From assembly GCF_004000825.1 (NCBI RefSeq), contig NZ_BILZ01000015.1:1-64000 (forward strand): 64,000 nucleotides of DNA. Direction: 5' to 3'. The notes under the pieces were generated by a model, which was not told the origin of the DNA, did not search any database, and saw nothing but the letters and a program-made list of their open reading frames with translations. Both the position numbers and the translations under genes were made by a program. The DNA is from Paenibacillus kobensis NBRC 15729 (GTDB lineage Bacteria; Bacillota; Bacilli; Paenibacillales; Paenibacillaceae). This document shows positions 51,059 through 59,353 of this stretch, in pieces (position 1 is the stretch's first letter; the number at the start of each line of letters is the position of its first letter).

Positions 51059-51646
51059 ATGTATGCCAACAACCAGCAAGGCTCGCAGTTCCAATCGAAT
51101 GCACAGCAACCGTTCCAGGGAAGCGGCGGATATGTCCAATCTCATTACCAAGGCCAATTGAGCCAACCGAGCTTCGGACAAGGAGGAATCATTCCATCGC
51201 CTCATCCGTTCGCATCCCAAGCGAGCCACTCGTACCAATCGGCACCAACCGGCTATCAGAACTTTACGCCGGCTTCGCAGTCGCTTGGTCCGGTCATTTC
51301 CCGCTTAGGCTGGCAAGCAGGTCCGGATCTGCATCAACAGGCGCAACATTATGCCCCATCGAATAATGCGTTTCATTCGAGCTCGTCTTTCTCGCAAGGG
51401 TACTCGTCCCAGCCAGTCATTTCGCATTACGGCTACCAAGCCGGACCTGATGCTCGCGGTCCTGTAAATAATGCTTTCCAGCAGCAAAGCAGCTTTAACA
51501 GCGGCTATCAACAGCATCAGCCGCAGCATAACGCAAGCTTCGGCTCGCTGACGAATCAGCATCCGGTGTATCAAGCGACACACGCTTATGAGCAAGCAGG
51601 TCCAGTCATCCAGCATTACGGCGGCTGGGAGTCGAACCACAGGTAA
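51059..51646 (+). CDS. Low-complexity Gln/Ser/Tyr/His-rich repeat protein, 195 residues
   Basis: Start is the ATG eleven bases after GGAGG; an ATG six codons earlier overlaps that site. The protein is nearly all Gln, Ser, Gly, Tyr, His, Asn, Pro and Ala, with hardly any Lys, Glu or Ile. Three related blocks recur: GPVISRLGWQAGPD, QPVISHYGYQAGPD and AGPVIQHYGGW, separated by Gln/Ser-rich stretches. No signal peptide or membrane helix. This composition recalls spore-coat or prion-like disordered proteins, but I recognise no family. A hairpin follows. Confidence 0.75.
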   Translation: MYANNQQGSQFQSNAQQPFQGSGGYVQSHYQGQLSQPSFGQGGIIPSPHPFASQASHSYQSAPTGYQNFTPASQSLGPVISRLGWQAGPDLHQQAQHYAPSNNAFHSSSSFSQGYSSQPVISHYGYQAGPDARGPVNNAFQQQSSFNSGYQQHQPQHNASFGSLTNQHPVYQATHAYEQAGPVIQHYGGWESNHR

Positions 51647-51654
51647 CAACGTAA

Positions 51655-51687
51655 AGGGCTGTTCCCGGCGCCGCCGGGAGCAGCCCT
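51655..51687 (+). terminator. Hairpin after the repeat-protein gene
   Basis: AGGGCTG..CCCGG pairs with CCGGG..CAGCCCT over a short loop; CCTTAT follows, so only a weak T-run. Confidence 0.6.
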
Positions 51688-51701
51688 CCTTATGCATGGC
51701 T

Positions 51702-51730
51702 TTGACAAAAGCATGTTCAGCGCTTACGAT
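51702..51730 (+). promoter_or_regulatory. Sigma-A promoter of the PTS operon
   Basis: TTGACA and TACGAT are separated by exactly 17 bases, 33 bases before the GTG start. No clear cre box or antiterminator hairpin was seen nearby. Confidence 0.75.
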
Positions 51731-51763
51731 CTTACTAGATTAACGAGAGGAGGAAGCATCACA

Positions 51764-53653
51764 GTGAACGTGCTCGGAAGGCTGCAACAGCTAGGCAGAT
51801 CGTTTATGCTGCCGATGATCGCGTTGCCCGCAGCATCGATATTTCTTAGCTTAAGCACGCTGCCATGGGAACGGATCGGTCTTGCGTCTATGGCCGATTA
51901 TTTGTTGTTAGCCGGCCATTCGATCTTCACGTTTCTTCCTTATGTATTTGCTATCGGTGTCGCAATGGGGATGTCCGGCAACGCGGGAGCGGCCGGCATG
52001 GCTGCGCTTGTCGGCATGTTCATCTATACCGGCATTACAAAGTCGGGCAATGCCGACATCGAACCGACCGTATTGATCGGCGCGCTTATTGGACTCGTAT
52101 CAGGGTTAAGCCACGAACGGTTCAAAAATATTAAGCTGCCGGAGTATATTCAGTTTTTCGGCGGTCCCAGATTCGTTCCATTGTTTGTTAGTTTCTTCTC
52201 AGTTATTTTCGCCTCGTTAATGGTCGGGGCTGCGCCGCATATCCAGAACGGGCTTATCGAGCTTGGCGTCATTGTCAATTCAGCCGGAGGCTTCGGCGTT
52301 TTTCTATACGGCTTCATTCACCGGATACTCGTTGTGTTCGGCTTGCATCATTTACTTAACCATGTGTTCTGGTTCCAGGTCGGCGGCTATACGGCACCTG
52401 ACGGTACCGTATCTTACGGCGATTTGCCTAGATTCTTCGCAGGCGATCCGACAGCCGGCGCTTATATGGCTGGTTTGTATCCAACGATGATGTTCGCGCT
52501 GCCTGCTATTGCGTTGGCCATTATCCAGGAAGCGCGCGAAGATTTGAAGCCGAAAATTCGGCGCACGTTTCTAACGGCAGCGCTCGCTTCTTTCTTAACA
52601 GGAGTAACCGAGCCGGTCGAATTCGCTTTCTTGTTCGTCGCGCCATATTTGTTTGTTATACATGCGCTTATATCAGGCGTCATGATGTGGGTTACATACG
52701 AGCTCGGCATCCGGCACGGCTTCTCTTTCTCGGCAGGTGCTATCGACTATTTGCTTAATGAGCATTTGGCGACGCGCGGCTGGTTGATTATACCGATAGG
52801 CCTTGTATTCGGGTTGTTCTATTACGTGCTGTTCCGCTGGGCGATCCGACGGTTTCGTATCCCGACACCTGGCCGCGAGGAAGGCTCGCAGCTGGATGAA
52901 TGGGCAGGCGATATCCCGTATCGGGCGCCTCTGATTCTGGAGGCAATCGGCGGTAAAGAAAATATCGTGCAGATGGAAGCCTGCATCACAAGATTGCGTA
53001 TCAAAGTATCGAACGAGAAGATGCTTGATATTAACTCGCTTCGCAATCTCGGCGCCGCCGGCGTCATTCGGCTCGGCGGCGGCCATGTTCAGATCGTGTT
53101 CGGCACGTTCTCCGAGTTGATTAAGGAAGAGATGAACAAGGTCATCCGTACCGGCCAATCTCAAGTCCTGTTCTTCTCGCCGATGCAAGGGCGCATGATG
53201 CCGCTGGAGGAAGTGCCGGATCCGATATTCGCCGGCAAGCTCGTCGGTCAAGGCGTCGCATTCATGCCGGATAAGGGTGAACTGGTTTCGCCGGTCAAAG
53301 GCAAAATTATTCTTCTGTATCCGACGATGCATGCTATTGGCATCCGGACGGATGAAGGGCTTGAGGTGCTGCTTCATATCGGTATCGAAACTTCAAAGCT
53401 GACGGATAAAGGTTATTTCCATGCCGTCGTCAGCGAAGGCGATACGGTAATGCCGGGCCAGCTATTGATCCGGTTCGATCTCAACAGAGTCCGCAAAGCA
53501 AGCAAATCGCTCGCTACGCCGATGATTATTACAAATTCCGATATGGTCAAATCGTGGCGTTTCGCACCGTTCAAAGCGGTTAAGAAAGGTCAAGCTTCGG
53601 TAATGTCGGTCGTGTTAACAGAGAGAGAGGCTGGGGGGGAGAAACGATCATGA
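51764..53653 (+). CDS. PTS transporter IICBA, glucose/N-acetylglucosamine type
   Basis: Takes up and phosphorylates a hexose. 629 residues from the GTG after AGAGGAGG. IIC: about ten membrane helices in 1-370, with HHLLNHVFWFQVGGYTAPDGT and GVTEPVEFAFLFVAPYL. IIB: phospho-Cys407 in MEACITRLR. IIA: phospho-His538 in VLLHIGIETSKL. The IIC signature is nearer GlcNAc than glucose carriers, but this cannot be settled by eye. The stop overlaps the Enzyme I gene by four bases; no HPr gene is present in the operon. Confidence 0.93.
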   Translation: MNVLGRLQQLGRSFMLPMIALPAASIFLSLSTLPWERIGLASMADYLLLAGHSIFTFLPYVFAIGVAMGMSGNAGAAGMAALVGMFIYTGITKSGNADIEPTVLIGALIGLVSGLSHERFKNIKLPEYIQFFGGPRFVPLFVSFFSVIFASLMVGAAPHIQNGLIELGVIVNSAGGFGVFLYGFIHRILVVFGLHHLLNHVFWFQVGGYTAPDGTVSYGDLPRFFAGDPTAGAYMAGLYPTMMFALPAIALAIIQEAREDLKPKIRRTFLTAALASFLTGVTEPVEFAFLFVAPYLFVIHALISGVMMWVTYELGIRHGFSFSAGAIDYLLNEHLATRGWLIIPIGLVFGLFYYVLFRWAIRRFRIPTPGREEGSQLDEWAGDIPYRAPLILEAIGGKENIVQMEACITRLRIKVSNEKMLDINSLRNLGAAGVIRLGGGHVQIVFGTFSELIKEEMNKVIRTGQSQVLFFSPMQGRMMPLEEVPDPIFAGKLVGQGVAFMPDKGELVSPVKGKIILLYPTMHAIGIRTDEGLEVLLHIGIETSKLTDKGYFHAVVSEGDTVMPGQLLIRFDLNRVRKASKSLATPMIITNSDMVKSWRFAPFKAVKKGQASVMSVVLTEREAGGEKRS

Positions 53654-55383
53654 ACGGAATAGGGGCATCGCCGGGCATTGCGATAGGCAAATCATTTGTT
53701 CTCCCGAACTGGGAGTGGGAATTGACAGACCAGAAAATTGACGTTGCGGACTTAGCGCGCGAATTTGACCGGCTTTATGAAGGAATCCGAACATCCAAGA
53801 ACGAGATCGAGCAAATGAAGGATGAACTCCGGGAAGTTGTGGGCTCGGCGGAAAGCACCATTTTTGACGCTCATCTTGCGATACTGGATGATCCGGCATT
53901 CATGAACGAAATTCAAGGAATGATTCAACGCCAGTACAAAGCGGCCGAAGTGGCTGTGAAGGAAGCAATTGACCATTTTGTCGCGATGTTCGATCTGCTG
54001 GATGACGAATATATGAAGGAACGAGCGCTCGATATTAAGGATGTCGGCAACCGGCTGCTTAAACATTTGTTGGGTGCGCCTGAGATTACGTTGCCGTCCG
54101 ATACGCAGCCGTTTATCCTCGTGGCGAAGGAACTGTCTCCTTCGCAGCTGGCGCATTTGAATCCGCAGCATGTGCTTGGCATCGTGACGTTATCCGGCAG
54201 CACGACATCGCACTCGGCAATCATGGCGCGTGCGCTGGGTATTCCGCTTGTCGTTGGGGTGGACGTCGAGCCTGAAGTGGCCGATGTCATTCCGATTCAG
54301 ACCGGCGAGACGCTCATTATTGACGGGACGGATGGTATCATATGGATCGACCCGACCAGCGAACAGATCGATTCTTATTCGGAGTTGCAGCGGCGCGAGA
54401 AGGAAGCGAAACAGCGGCTCAAAGGGTTTGCCGATGTCGTGCCGGTCACGCCGGACGGCAAGGAGCTCGGTCTGGCTGCTAATATCAGCTCGCTCAAAGA
54501 ACTTGAAGTTGCACTTGGAAGCGGCGCCCGCGGCGTCGGATTGTTCCGCACCGAGTTTCTATACATGGACAGAAGCCGGTTCCCGCGGGAGGACGAACAA
54601 TTCGAGGTCTATAAGAGCGTTGCCGAGCGGCTGGCCGGCAAACCGCTCATTATTCGTACTCTCGATATCGGCGGCGATAAGCAGCTTGATTATTTCGAAC
54701 TGCCGGAAGAGGATAATCCGTTCCTCGGCTATCGTGCGATACGGATCAGCCTTGACCGGACAGACTTGTTCAAGACACAACTGCGGGCCATCGTTCGTGC
54801 AAGCCATTATGGCAATGTGAAAATAATGTATCCGCTCATCTCCTCTGTCGAGGAAGTTCGCAGTGCGAACCGGTTGCTGAACGAAGTAAAGCAAGAACTG
54901 CGCGACGAAGGGCACTCGTTCAGCGACACCATTGAAACGGGAATCATGATCGAACTGCCGGCAGCGGTGCAAATCGCGGAACTGTTGGCAGAGGAGGTCG
55001 ACTTCTTCAGTATTGGAACGAACGATCTCGTTCAGTTCACACTTGCGGTCGACCGAATGAATGAACAAATCTCGCATCTGTACGATCCGTTTCATCCTGC
55101 TATCTTGCGTATGCTGCGCATGACGGTCGAAGCCGCGAAGAAGAACGGCATCAAGATCGGCGTATGCGGGGAGATGGCAAGTGATTTGAGTGCATTGCCA
55201 ATTTGGCTGGCGTTAGATGTCGATGAGCTCAGTATGTCGGGGCACGCGATATTGGAGCTGAAGGAACGGCTGCTTCTGACGACACAGCAGGATAGCATAG
55301 AATTGTTCGGCGAGTTGTTGCGGTGCAGCACGAGTACGGACATTCATGAGAAGCTTCGGGCGTTCGCTTCCGCAGTACATTAA
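53650..55383 (+). CDS. ptsI: PTS Enzyme I (PEP-protein phosphotransferase)
   Basis: Transfers phosphate from PEP to HPr. 577 residues, full length. N-terminal HPr-binding helical domain; phospho-accepting His188 in GSTTSHSAIMARALG; C-terminal PEP barrel with GVGLFRTEFLYMDR, RTLDIGGDKQLDYF, FFSIGTNDLVQFTLAVDR and catalytic Cys in GVCGEMASD. Starts ATGA-coupled to the IICBA gene. Bacillales usually carry ptsH-ptsI together; here ptsI stands with a sugar carrier instead, so it is either the sole Enzyme I, relocated, or a second copy. Confidence 0.95.
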   Translation: MNGIGASPGIAIGKSFVLPNWEWELTDQKIDVADLAREFDRLYEGIRTSKNEIEQMKDELREVVGSAESTIFDAHLAILDDPAFMNEIQGMIQRQYKAAEVAVKEAIDHFVAMFDLLDDEYMKERALDIKDVGNRLLKHLLGAPEITLPSDTQPFILVAKELSPSQLAHLNPQHVLGIVTLSGSTTSHSAIMARALGIPLVVGVDVEPEVADVIPIQTGETLIIDGTDGIIWIDPTSEQIDSYSELQRREKEAKQRLKGFADVVPVTPDGKELGLAANISSLKELEVALGSGARGVGLFRTEFLYMDRSRFPREDEQFEVYKSVAERLAGKPLIIRTLDIGGDKQLDYFELPEEDNPFLGYRAIRISLDRTDLFKTQLRAIVRASHYGNVKIMYPLISSVEEVRSANRLLNEVKQELRDEGHSFSDTIETGIMIELPAAVQIAELLAEEVDFFSIGTNDLVQFTLAVDRMNEQISHLYDPFHPAILRMLRMTVEAAKKNGIKIGVCGEMASDLSALPIWLALDVDELSMSGHAILELKERLLLTTQQDSIELFGELLRCSTSTDIHEKLRAFASAVH

Positions 55384-55398
55384 CTTTTGACCATAAAA

Positions 55399-55440
55399 CA
55401 GCCGGCTGTCCGTTGTATGCTACAACGGGCCAGCCGGCTG
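55399..55440. terminator. Terminator between ptsI and the PfpI-like gene
   Basis: CAGCCGGCTG repeats in inverted form, with CCGTTGTA/TACAACGG inside: an 18-pair stem. On the minus strand TTTTATGG follows, so it best serves the leftward gene; it may also end ptsI transcripts. Confidence 0.75.
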
Positions 55441-55462
55441 ATTGGCGCTCAGATGCGATGGG

Positions 55463-55996
55463 TTATTTCGTGTTACGCGAGCGCAGCGCTTCAACGAACG
55501 CTTGACCGTATTCAGGTAGATCGGGCGGTCTGCGCGCGGAGATGAGATTGCCGTCGACGACGACCGGTTCATCGAACCATGTTGCGCCGGCATTCTCCAT
55601 ATCGTCGCGAATGCCAGGCGTTGATGTAACTTGCCGGCCGTTTAAGATTTTGGCCGAAATAAGCACCCAGCCTGCGTGGCAAATTTGACCGATCGGTTTG
55701 TTCTGTTCGTTCAATTCGCGCACGATGTCCAGCACCTTCGGATATCGGCGGATTTTATCAGGAGCCCAGCCGCCGGGAACGAGCAGGCCGTCGATCGATG
55801 CGCTGTCCAGTTCATCGTACGACAGGTCGGCGACGGCAGGAACGCCGTATTTGCCGATATGCTGCTTGCCTTTGTCCGGTCCGGCGAACAAGACGGTTGC
55901 TCCTTCTTCACGTACGCGGTAGACCGGGTACCAGAGCTCTAAATCTTCGAACTCGTCATCGAGCAAACAAATGACCGTTTGATTATGCAGACTCAT
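55463..55996 (-). CDS. DJ-1/PfpI-family protein (YfkM-like)
   Basis: 177 residues, close to the B. subtilis general stress protein YfkM and Hsp31/PfpI-type deglycase-like proteins. Nucleophile elbow Cys in IGQICHAGWVL near residue 107, preceding acidic Glu in DDEFEDLELWYP, and GLLVPGGWAPDKIR. Cytoplasmic; proposed roles of the family are protease or glycation repair, not settled. GGAGAGATTGTCC precedes the ATG. Single gene. Confidence 0.92.
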   Translation of the reverse strand: MSLHNQTVICLLDDEFEDLELWYPVYRVREEGATVLFAGPDKGKQHIGKYGVPAVADLSYDELDSASIDGLLVPGGWAPDKIRRYPKVLDIVRELNEQNKPIGQICHAGWVLISAKILNGRQVTSTPGIRDDMENAGATWFDEPVVVDGNLISARRPPDLPEYGQAFVEALRSRNTK

Positions 55997-56058
55997 AAGG
56001 ACAATCTCTCCATTCCATAATGTAGAACAAGCAATTCCATTGTAACGAAGGTGAAGTC

Positions 56059-56511
56059 ATGAAGCAAACGACCAGCCGCGCCGCATACAGGCAGACTCGT
56101 CCGCAATCCTATTCGAATTATCGGATCATTCCGGCTATAATCGTTATGGCCGCGATTTTCATTTTGTCCGCTCAGCCGGGTAAAGAGTTGAATACCGTTT
56201 TTCTGCCCTGGTTTCAGAAATGGTTTCCTTCAATGGAAGGGTTCAATTGGGGCCATTATGCAGCCTACTTCGCTCTCGGCGTTGCATTCGATTATTATGC
56301 CGGGAGACGATCCGACCGAATTGCCGTCAAAGGCTGGATCATTATAGCTTGTATTATATATGGGCTGACGGATGAGATTCATCAACTGAGCGTCGAAGGG
56401 CGAATGTTCGATATGAATGATCTGCTGCATGATGCGATTGGAGCATCTACGGCAGTGCTGTTGTTAAGCATTCCGATTGTGCGCCGGCGCTGGAGACGGC
56501 TGATTGGATAG
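56059..56511 (+). CDS. VanZ-family membrane protein
   Basis: 150 residues with four membrane helices (about 24-42, 70-88, 96-114, 126-143). VanZ pattern: FILSAQPGKE, HYAAYFALGVAF and LTDEIHQLSVEGRMFDMNDLLHDAIGA. VanZ relatives are linked to envelope stress and low-level teicoplanin resistance; the exact role is unknown. AAGGTGAAGTC precedes the ATG. Single gene. Confidence 0.9.
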   Translation: MKQTTSRAAYRQTRPQSYSNYRIIPAIIVMAAIFILSAQPGKELNTVFLPWFQKWFPSMEGFNWGHYAAYFALGVAFDYYAGRRSDRIAVKGWIIIACIIYGLTDEIHQLSVEGRMFDMNDLLHDAIGASTAVLLLSIPIVRRRWRRLIG

Positions 56512-56573
56512 TAAAAATTACATCCTCTTAATAGAAGGATTTTATGCGAACGAAGTCGAAACAGTATCCGTTG

Positions 56574-56628
56574 CAAAAGTCGTAAAGACATGCAACTTAC
56601 TGCCCTTCCGGCGAAGGAGTGACTTTTG
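56574..56628 (+). promoter_or_regulatory. Leader hairpins covering the ribosome site and start of the next gene
   Basis: CAAAAGTC (56574-56581) pairs with GACTTTTG (56621-56628), which includes the TTG start; inside, CCTTC (56604-56608) pairs with GAAGG (56613-56617), part of the ribosome site. Both translation signals would be hidden in the folded leader. Confidence 0.4.
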
Positions 56629-57060
56629 TTGCAGAAGATATGTTCATGCGGACAGACGATGCGAATAAAGCTTCGTACTGTCATTTATTCAGGCAAAGTA
56701 GAAATTGATAACGTTCCCGTATATACTTGCAAAAAGTGCAGCCGAAGCGAGGTGTACCCTATCGTGAAGCCGGATTTGACTGGTTTGATCGGTAAGCTGG
56801 GTGCTCGTCCGGAGAAGCAAATTTTCAGGTTTAACGAATGGAACGAATGGGCAAATATTTTAGTAGAAGCGTGTAATACGACTAAGCAGCCTGATATGGC
56901 TGCCGTCGAACGGCTCAAGGCCGACCGGATCGATATGCTGCTTGATCTGTATTCGCTGGCAGAGAAGCTTGGTGATGGTGAATGGAAAGAGGACCTTTCG
57001 AAGCGATTGGCACAAATCAGCCATTCTGCCCATATACATAAAAGCGCTGTAGCTCCGTGA
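56626..57060 (+). CDS. Small protein with YgiT-like zinc ribbon, 144 residues
   Basis: Starts with TTG after GGAG. The N-terminus has a C-x-C (KICSCGQTM) and a later VYTCKKCSRSEVYP, giving a four-Cys zinc ribbon of the YgiT type (about residues 6-45). The C-terminal half is helical (MAAVERLKADRIDMLLDLY). Function unknown. It precedes the bacilliredoxin gene by 72 bases. The leader folds over the start (see the entry at 56574). Confidence 0.75.
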   Translation: MLQKICSCGQTMRIKLRTVIYSGKVEIDNVPVYTCKKCSRSEVYPIVKPDLTGLIGKLGARPEKQIFRFNEWNEWANILVEACNTTKQPDMAAVERLKADRIDMLLDLYSLAEKLGDGEWKEDLSKRLAQISHSAHIHKSAVAP

Positions 57061-57081
57061 ATATTACTATGTAAATAGGAG

Positions 57082-57098
57082 AGCCAATCCGATTGGCT
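57082..57098 (+). terminator. Short palindrome between the zinc-ribbon and brxC genes
   Basis: AGCCAAT and ATTGGCT form a seven-pair stem; TGTTTACACAATTTTT follows. Weak terminator or operator. Confidence 0.35.
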
Positions 57099-57132
57099 TG
57101 TTTACACAATTTTTATGGAGGGGGATCATGTT

Positions 57133-57489
57133 ATGGCATTTTATGAAACGCTAACTACGGTAGAACAATGGGAGGACGCATCGGCATCCTCCGCAGATCA
57201 GCCTTTGTTCGTTTTTAAACACAGCACACGCTGCTCGGTCAGTGCGGAAGCGATCGAGGCTTGGAACAAGTGGCTCGAGGACAACCAACAATCCGGCATT
57301 CGCCAGACGCTCGTCAAAGTGGTCGAGGACCGTCCAGTCTCGAATGCCATTGCAGAAGAGACAGGGGTTACGCATGCTTCTCCTCAGGCGCTGCTTATTG
57401 TAGGCGGGGAAGTAGTATGGAATACGTCCCATTGGCATATTACGTACGACTCCATAGAGGAACATCTTCGTGCGCATTGCGGAAAGTAA
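57133..57489 (+). CDS. ytxJ: Bacilliredoxin BrxC / YtxJ-type thioredoxin-like protein
   Basis: A monothiol bacilliredoxin that removes bacillithiol from proteins. 118 residues from the ATG after GGAGGGGG. Thioredoxin-like fold: FVFKHSTRCSVS with the single active-site Cys near residue 36, and the cis-Pro segment HASPQALLIVGGE near 85. In B. subtilis ytxJ lies close to ccpA, as here. Transcribed toward ccpA, with a palindrome between. Confidence 0.92.
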   Translation: MAFYETLTTVEQWEDASASSADQPLFVFKHSTRCSVSAEAIEAWNKWLEDNQQSGIRQTLVKVVEDRPVSNAIAEETGVTHASPQALLIVGGEVVWNTSHWHITYDSIEEHLRAHCGK

Positions 57490-57497
57490 ATTTTTGT

Positions 57498-57523
57498 CGT
57501 ATCATTACGTTAACAATGATACG
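57498..57523. promoter_or_regulatory. Perfect 9-base inverted repeat before ccpA
   Basis: CGTATCATT ACGTTAAC AATGATACG. It begins nine bases after the ytxJ stop and ends 35 bases before ccpA. Without a T-run it is more likely an operator than a terminator; no known site is recognised. Confidence 0.45.
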
Positions 57524-57558
57524 GTGCGATAAAAATTCGAAGCAATGGAGAGAAGAAC

Positions 57559-58566
57559 GTGACGGTAACCATTTATGATGTAGCAAGAGAAGCAGGCGTG
57601 TCGATGGCGACAGTATCGAGGGTTGTGAATAATAACCCTAACGTTAAGCCTCAGACCCGTAAGAAAGTATACGAAGCAATTGAACGTCTCGGTTATCGTC
57701 CGAATGCTGTTGCCCGTGGTCTGGCCAGCAAGAAGACGACAACGGTTGGCGTTGTCATTCCCGATATATCCAATGCCATCTTCGCTGAAGTAGCGCGGGG
57801 TATCGAAGATATTGCTAATATGTATCATTATAATATTATTCTATGTAATGCCGATAAGCGCAAAGAGAAAGAAATCCGCGTCGTCAACACGCTTCTGGAG
57901 AAGCAAGTGGACGGCTTGCTGTTCATGGGCGGCGCTGTTACGGACGAGCATCTGCAAGCGTTTAAGACCGCGAATGTTCCTGTTGTGCTATGTGCAACAA
58001 CGGACGAGCAGGGCTTGATTCCTTCGGTCGATATCAACCATGAAGAGGCGGCTTATGATGCCGTACGCACCCTCATTACTAGCGGCCATCGCCGCATTGC
58101 GATGATTAGCGGAACGTTGCAGGATCCTTCGAACGGATTTGCACGCTATCAAGGCTATAAGCGTGCACTGGAGGAAGCGGGAATTGCGGTATCCGAAGAT
58201 TATGTCCGTACGGGCAATTACCGGTATGAATCGGGAGTTGACGCGGTCAAATACTTCTTGGATCTGCCGGAGCGCCCGACGGCCGTGTTCGCCGCAACGG
58301 ACGAAATGGCGATTGGCGCCATTCACAGCATTCAAGATGCCGGCTTGAAAGTACCGGAGCATATTTCCGTCATTAGTGTTGATAACAGCCGGATGGCTTC
58401 CATGGTACGTCCTCAGCTCACGACAGTAGCCCAACCGATGTATGACATCGGAGCGGTGTCGATGCGCCTGTTGACGAAGCTGATGAAGAAGGAAGCAGTC
58501 GATCAGGCGAAAGTTATTTTGCCGCACGAAGTCATTACCCGCAATTCGGTAGGAGGCCCCGCTTAA
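57559..58566 (+). CDS. ccpA: Catabolite control protein A
   Basis: LacI-family master regulator of carbon catabolite control; with Ser46-phosphorylated HPr it binds cre sites. 335 residues. DNA-binding part [20 protein letters not shown] and hinge [19 protein letters not shown] are nearly identical to remembered CcpA sequences. Starts with GTG after GGAGAGAAGAAC. The next gene, mtnN, overlaps its stop by one base. The nearby acsA promoter has a cre-like site. Confidence 0.96.
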   Translation: MTVTIYDVAREAGVSMATVSRVVNNNPNVKPQTRKKVYEAIERLGYRPNAVARGLASKKTTTVGVVIPDISNAIFAEVARGIEDIANMYHYNIILCNADKRKEKEIRVVNTLLEKQVDGLLFMGGAVTDEHLQAFKTANVPVVLCATTDEQGLIPSVDINHEEAAYDAVRTLITSGHRRIAMISGTLQDPSNGFARYQGYKRALEEAGIAVSEDYVRTGNYRYESGVDAVKYFLDLPERPTAVFAATDEMAIGAIHSIQDAGLKVPEHISVISVDNSRMASMVRPQLTTVAQPMYDIGAVSMRLLTKLMKKEAVDQAKVILPHEVITRNSVGGPA

Positions 58567-59270
58567 TGAATTACGGCACAATCGGCATTATCGGTGCGAT
58601 GGTCGAGGAGATTGAACTGCTGCATCAGCATGTCGATGTCAAGGCGGAGAGCGTTAAAGCGGGCATCACCTACTATGAAGGTTTACTGTACGGCAAGAAA
58701 GTGATTTATTGCAAATCCGGTGTCGGCAAAGTGAATGCGGCTGTATGCACGCAACTGCTTGCCGGCATGGACGTAGATTGTATTCTATTTACAGGTGTTG
58801 CAGGCGCAGTCGATCCGGTGCTTCAGATCGGAGATATTGTCGTCTCTTCATCTTGTGTACAGCATGATATGGACGTTACGCCGCTTGGATTCGTACGCGG
58901 ACAGATCCCGTTCCAAGACAATTGGGACTTTCAAGCGGATCCCATACTCGTTAAGCTGGCGCAAGACGCAGCGGAAGAGCTGTTCCCTGGCCGGAATCGG
59001 GTAGGCAAAGTGCTGTCAGGCGATCAGTTCATTGCAAGCCGTGAGTCGGTTAATCAGCTCTACGAGGAGCTTGGCGGCGCGTGTACAGAGATGGAAGGGG
59101 CTTCTGTGGCGCAAGTGTGCGACATGAACCGGATTCCGTTCGTCGTCATTCGTTCGATGTCGGACAAAGCCGACGGCTCTGCACATGTTAATTTTGCTGA
59201 GTTCACCGTTACCGCAGCGAATCATTCCTTTCGTATTGTTGATCACATCATTCGTCATATGGTTCAATAA
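58566..59270 (+). CDS. mtnN: MTA/SAH nucleosidase
   Basis: Cleaves 5'-methylthioadenosine and S-adenosylhomocysteine, removing by-products of polyamine synthesis and methylation. 234 residues: GIIGAMVEEIELL at the N-terminus, KSGVGKVNAAVCTQ, and MEGASVAQVCDMNRIPFVVIRSMSDKAD in parts, with catalytic Glu and Asp. AGGAGG lies nine bases before the ATG. Overlaps the ccpA stop by one base, so the two are co-transcribed. Confidence 0.96.
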   Translation: MNYGTIGIIGAMVEEIELLHQHVDVKAESVKAGITYYEGLLYGKKVIYCKSGVGKVNAAVCTQLLAGMDVDCILFTGVAGAVDPVLQIGDIVVSSSCVQHDMDVTPLGFVRGQIPFQDNWDFQADPILVKLAQDAAEELFPGRNRVGKVLSGDQFIASRESVNQLYEELGGACTEMEGASVAQVCDMNRIPFVVIRSMSDKADGSAHVNFAEFTVTAANHSFRIVDHIIRHMVQ

Positions 59271-59306
59271 GACAAGGCGGTTAACACGACCTTGAATAAA
59301 CCAAAG

Positions 59307-59341
59307 AAGGACAGCCACTCTAACGAGGGGCTGTCCTTTTC
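59307..59341. terminator. Bidirectional terminator between mtnN and acuC
   Basis: AAGGACAGCC pairs with GGCTGTCCTT over a 12-base loop; TTC and, on the other strand, CTTCTTTGG follow. Confidence 0.8.
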
Positions 59342-59353
59342 TTGTATGTAAAG

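Noticed and set aside
51702-51763. cre site or LicT/GlcT antiterminator target in the PTS leader
   Set aside because: Best match around 51715-51730 has several mismatches to cre, and the short leader has no antiterminator-like hairpin.
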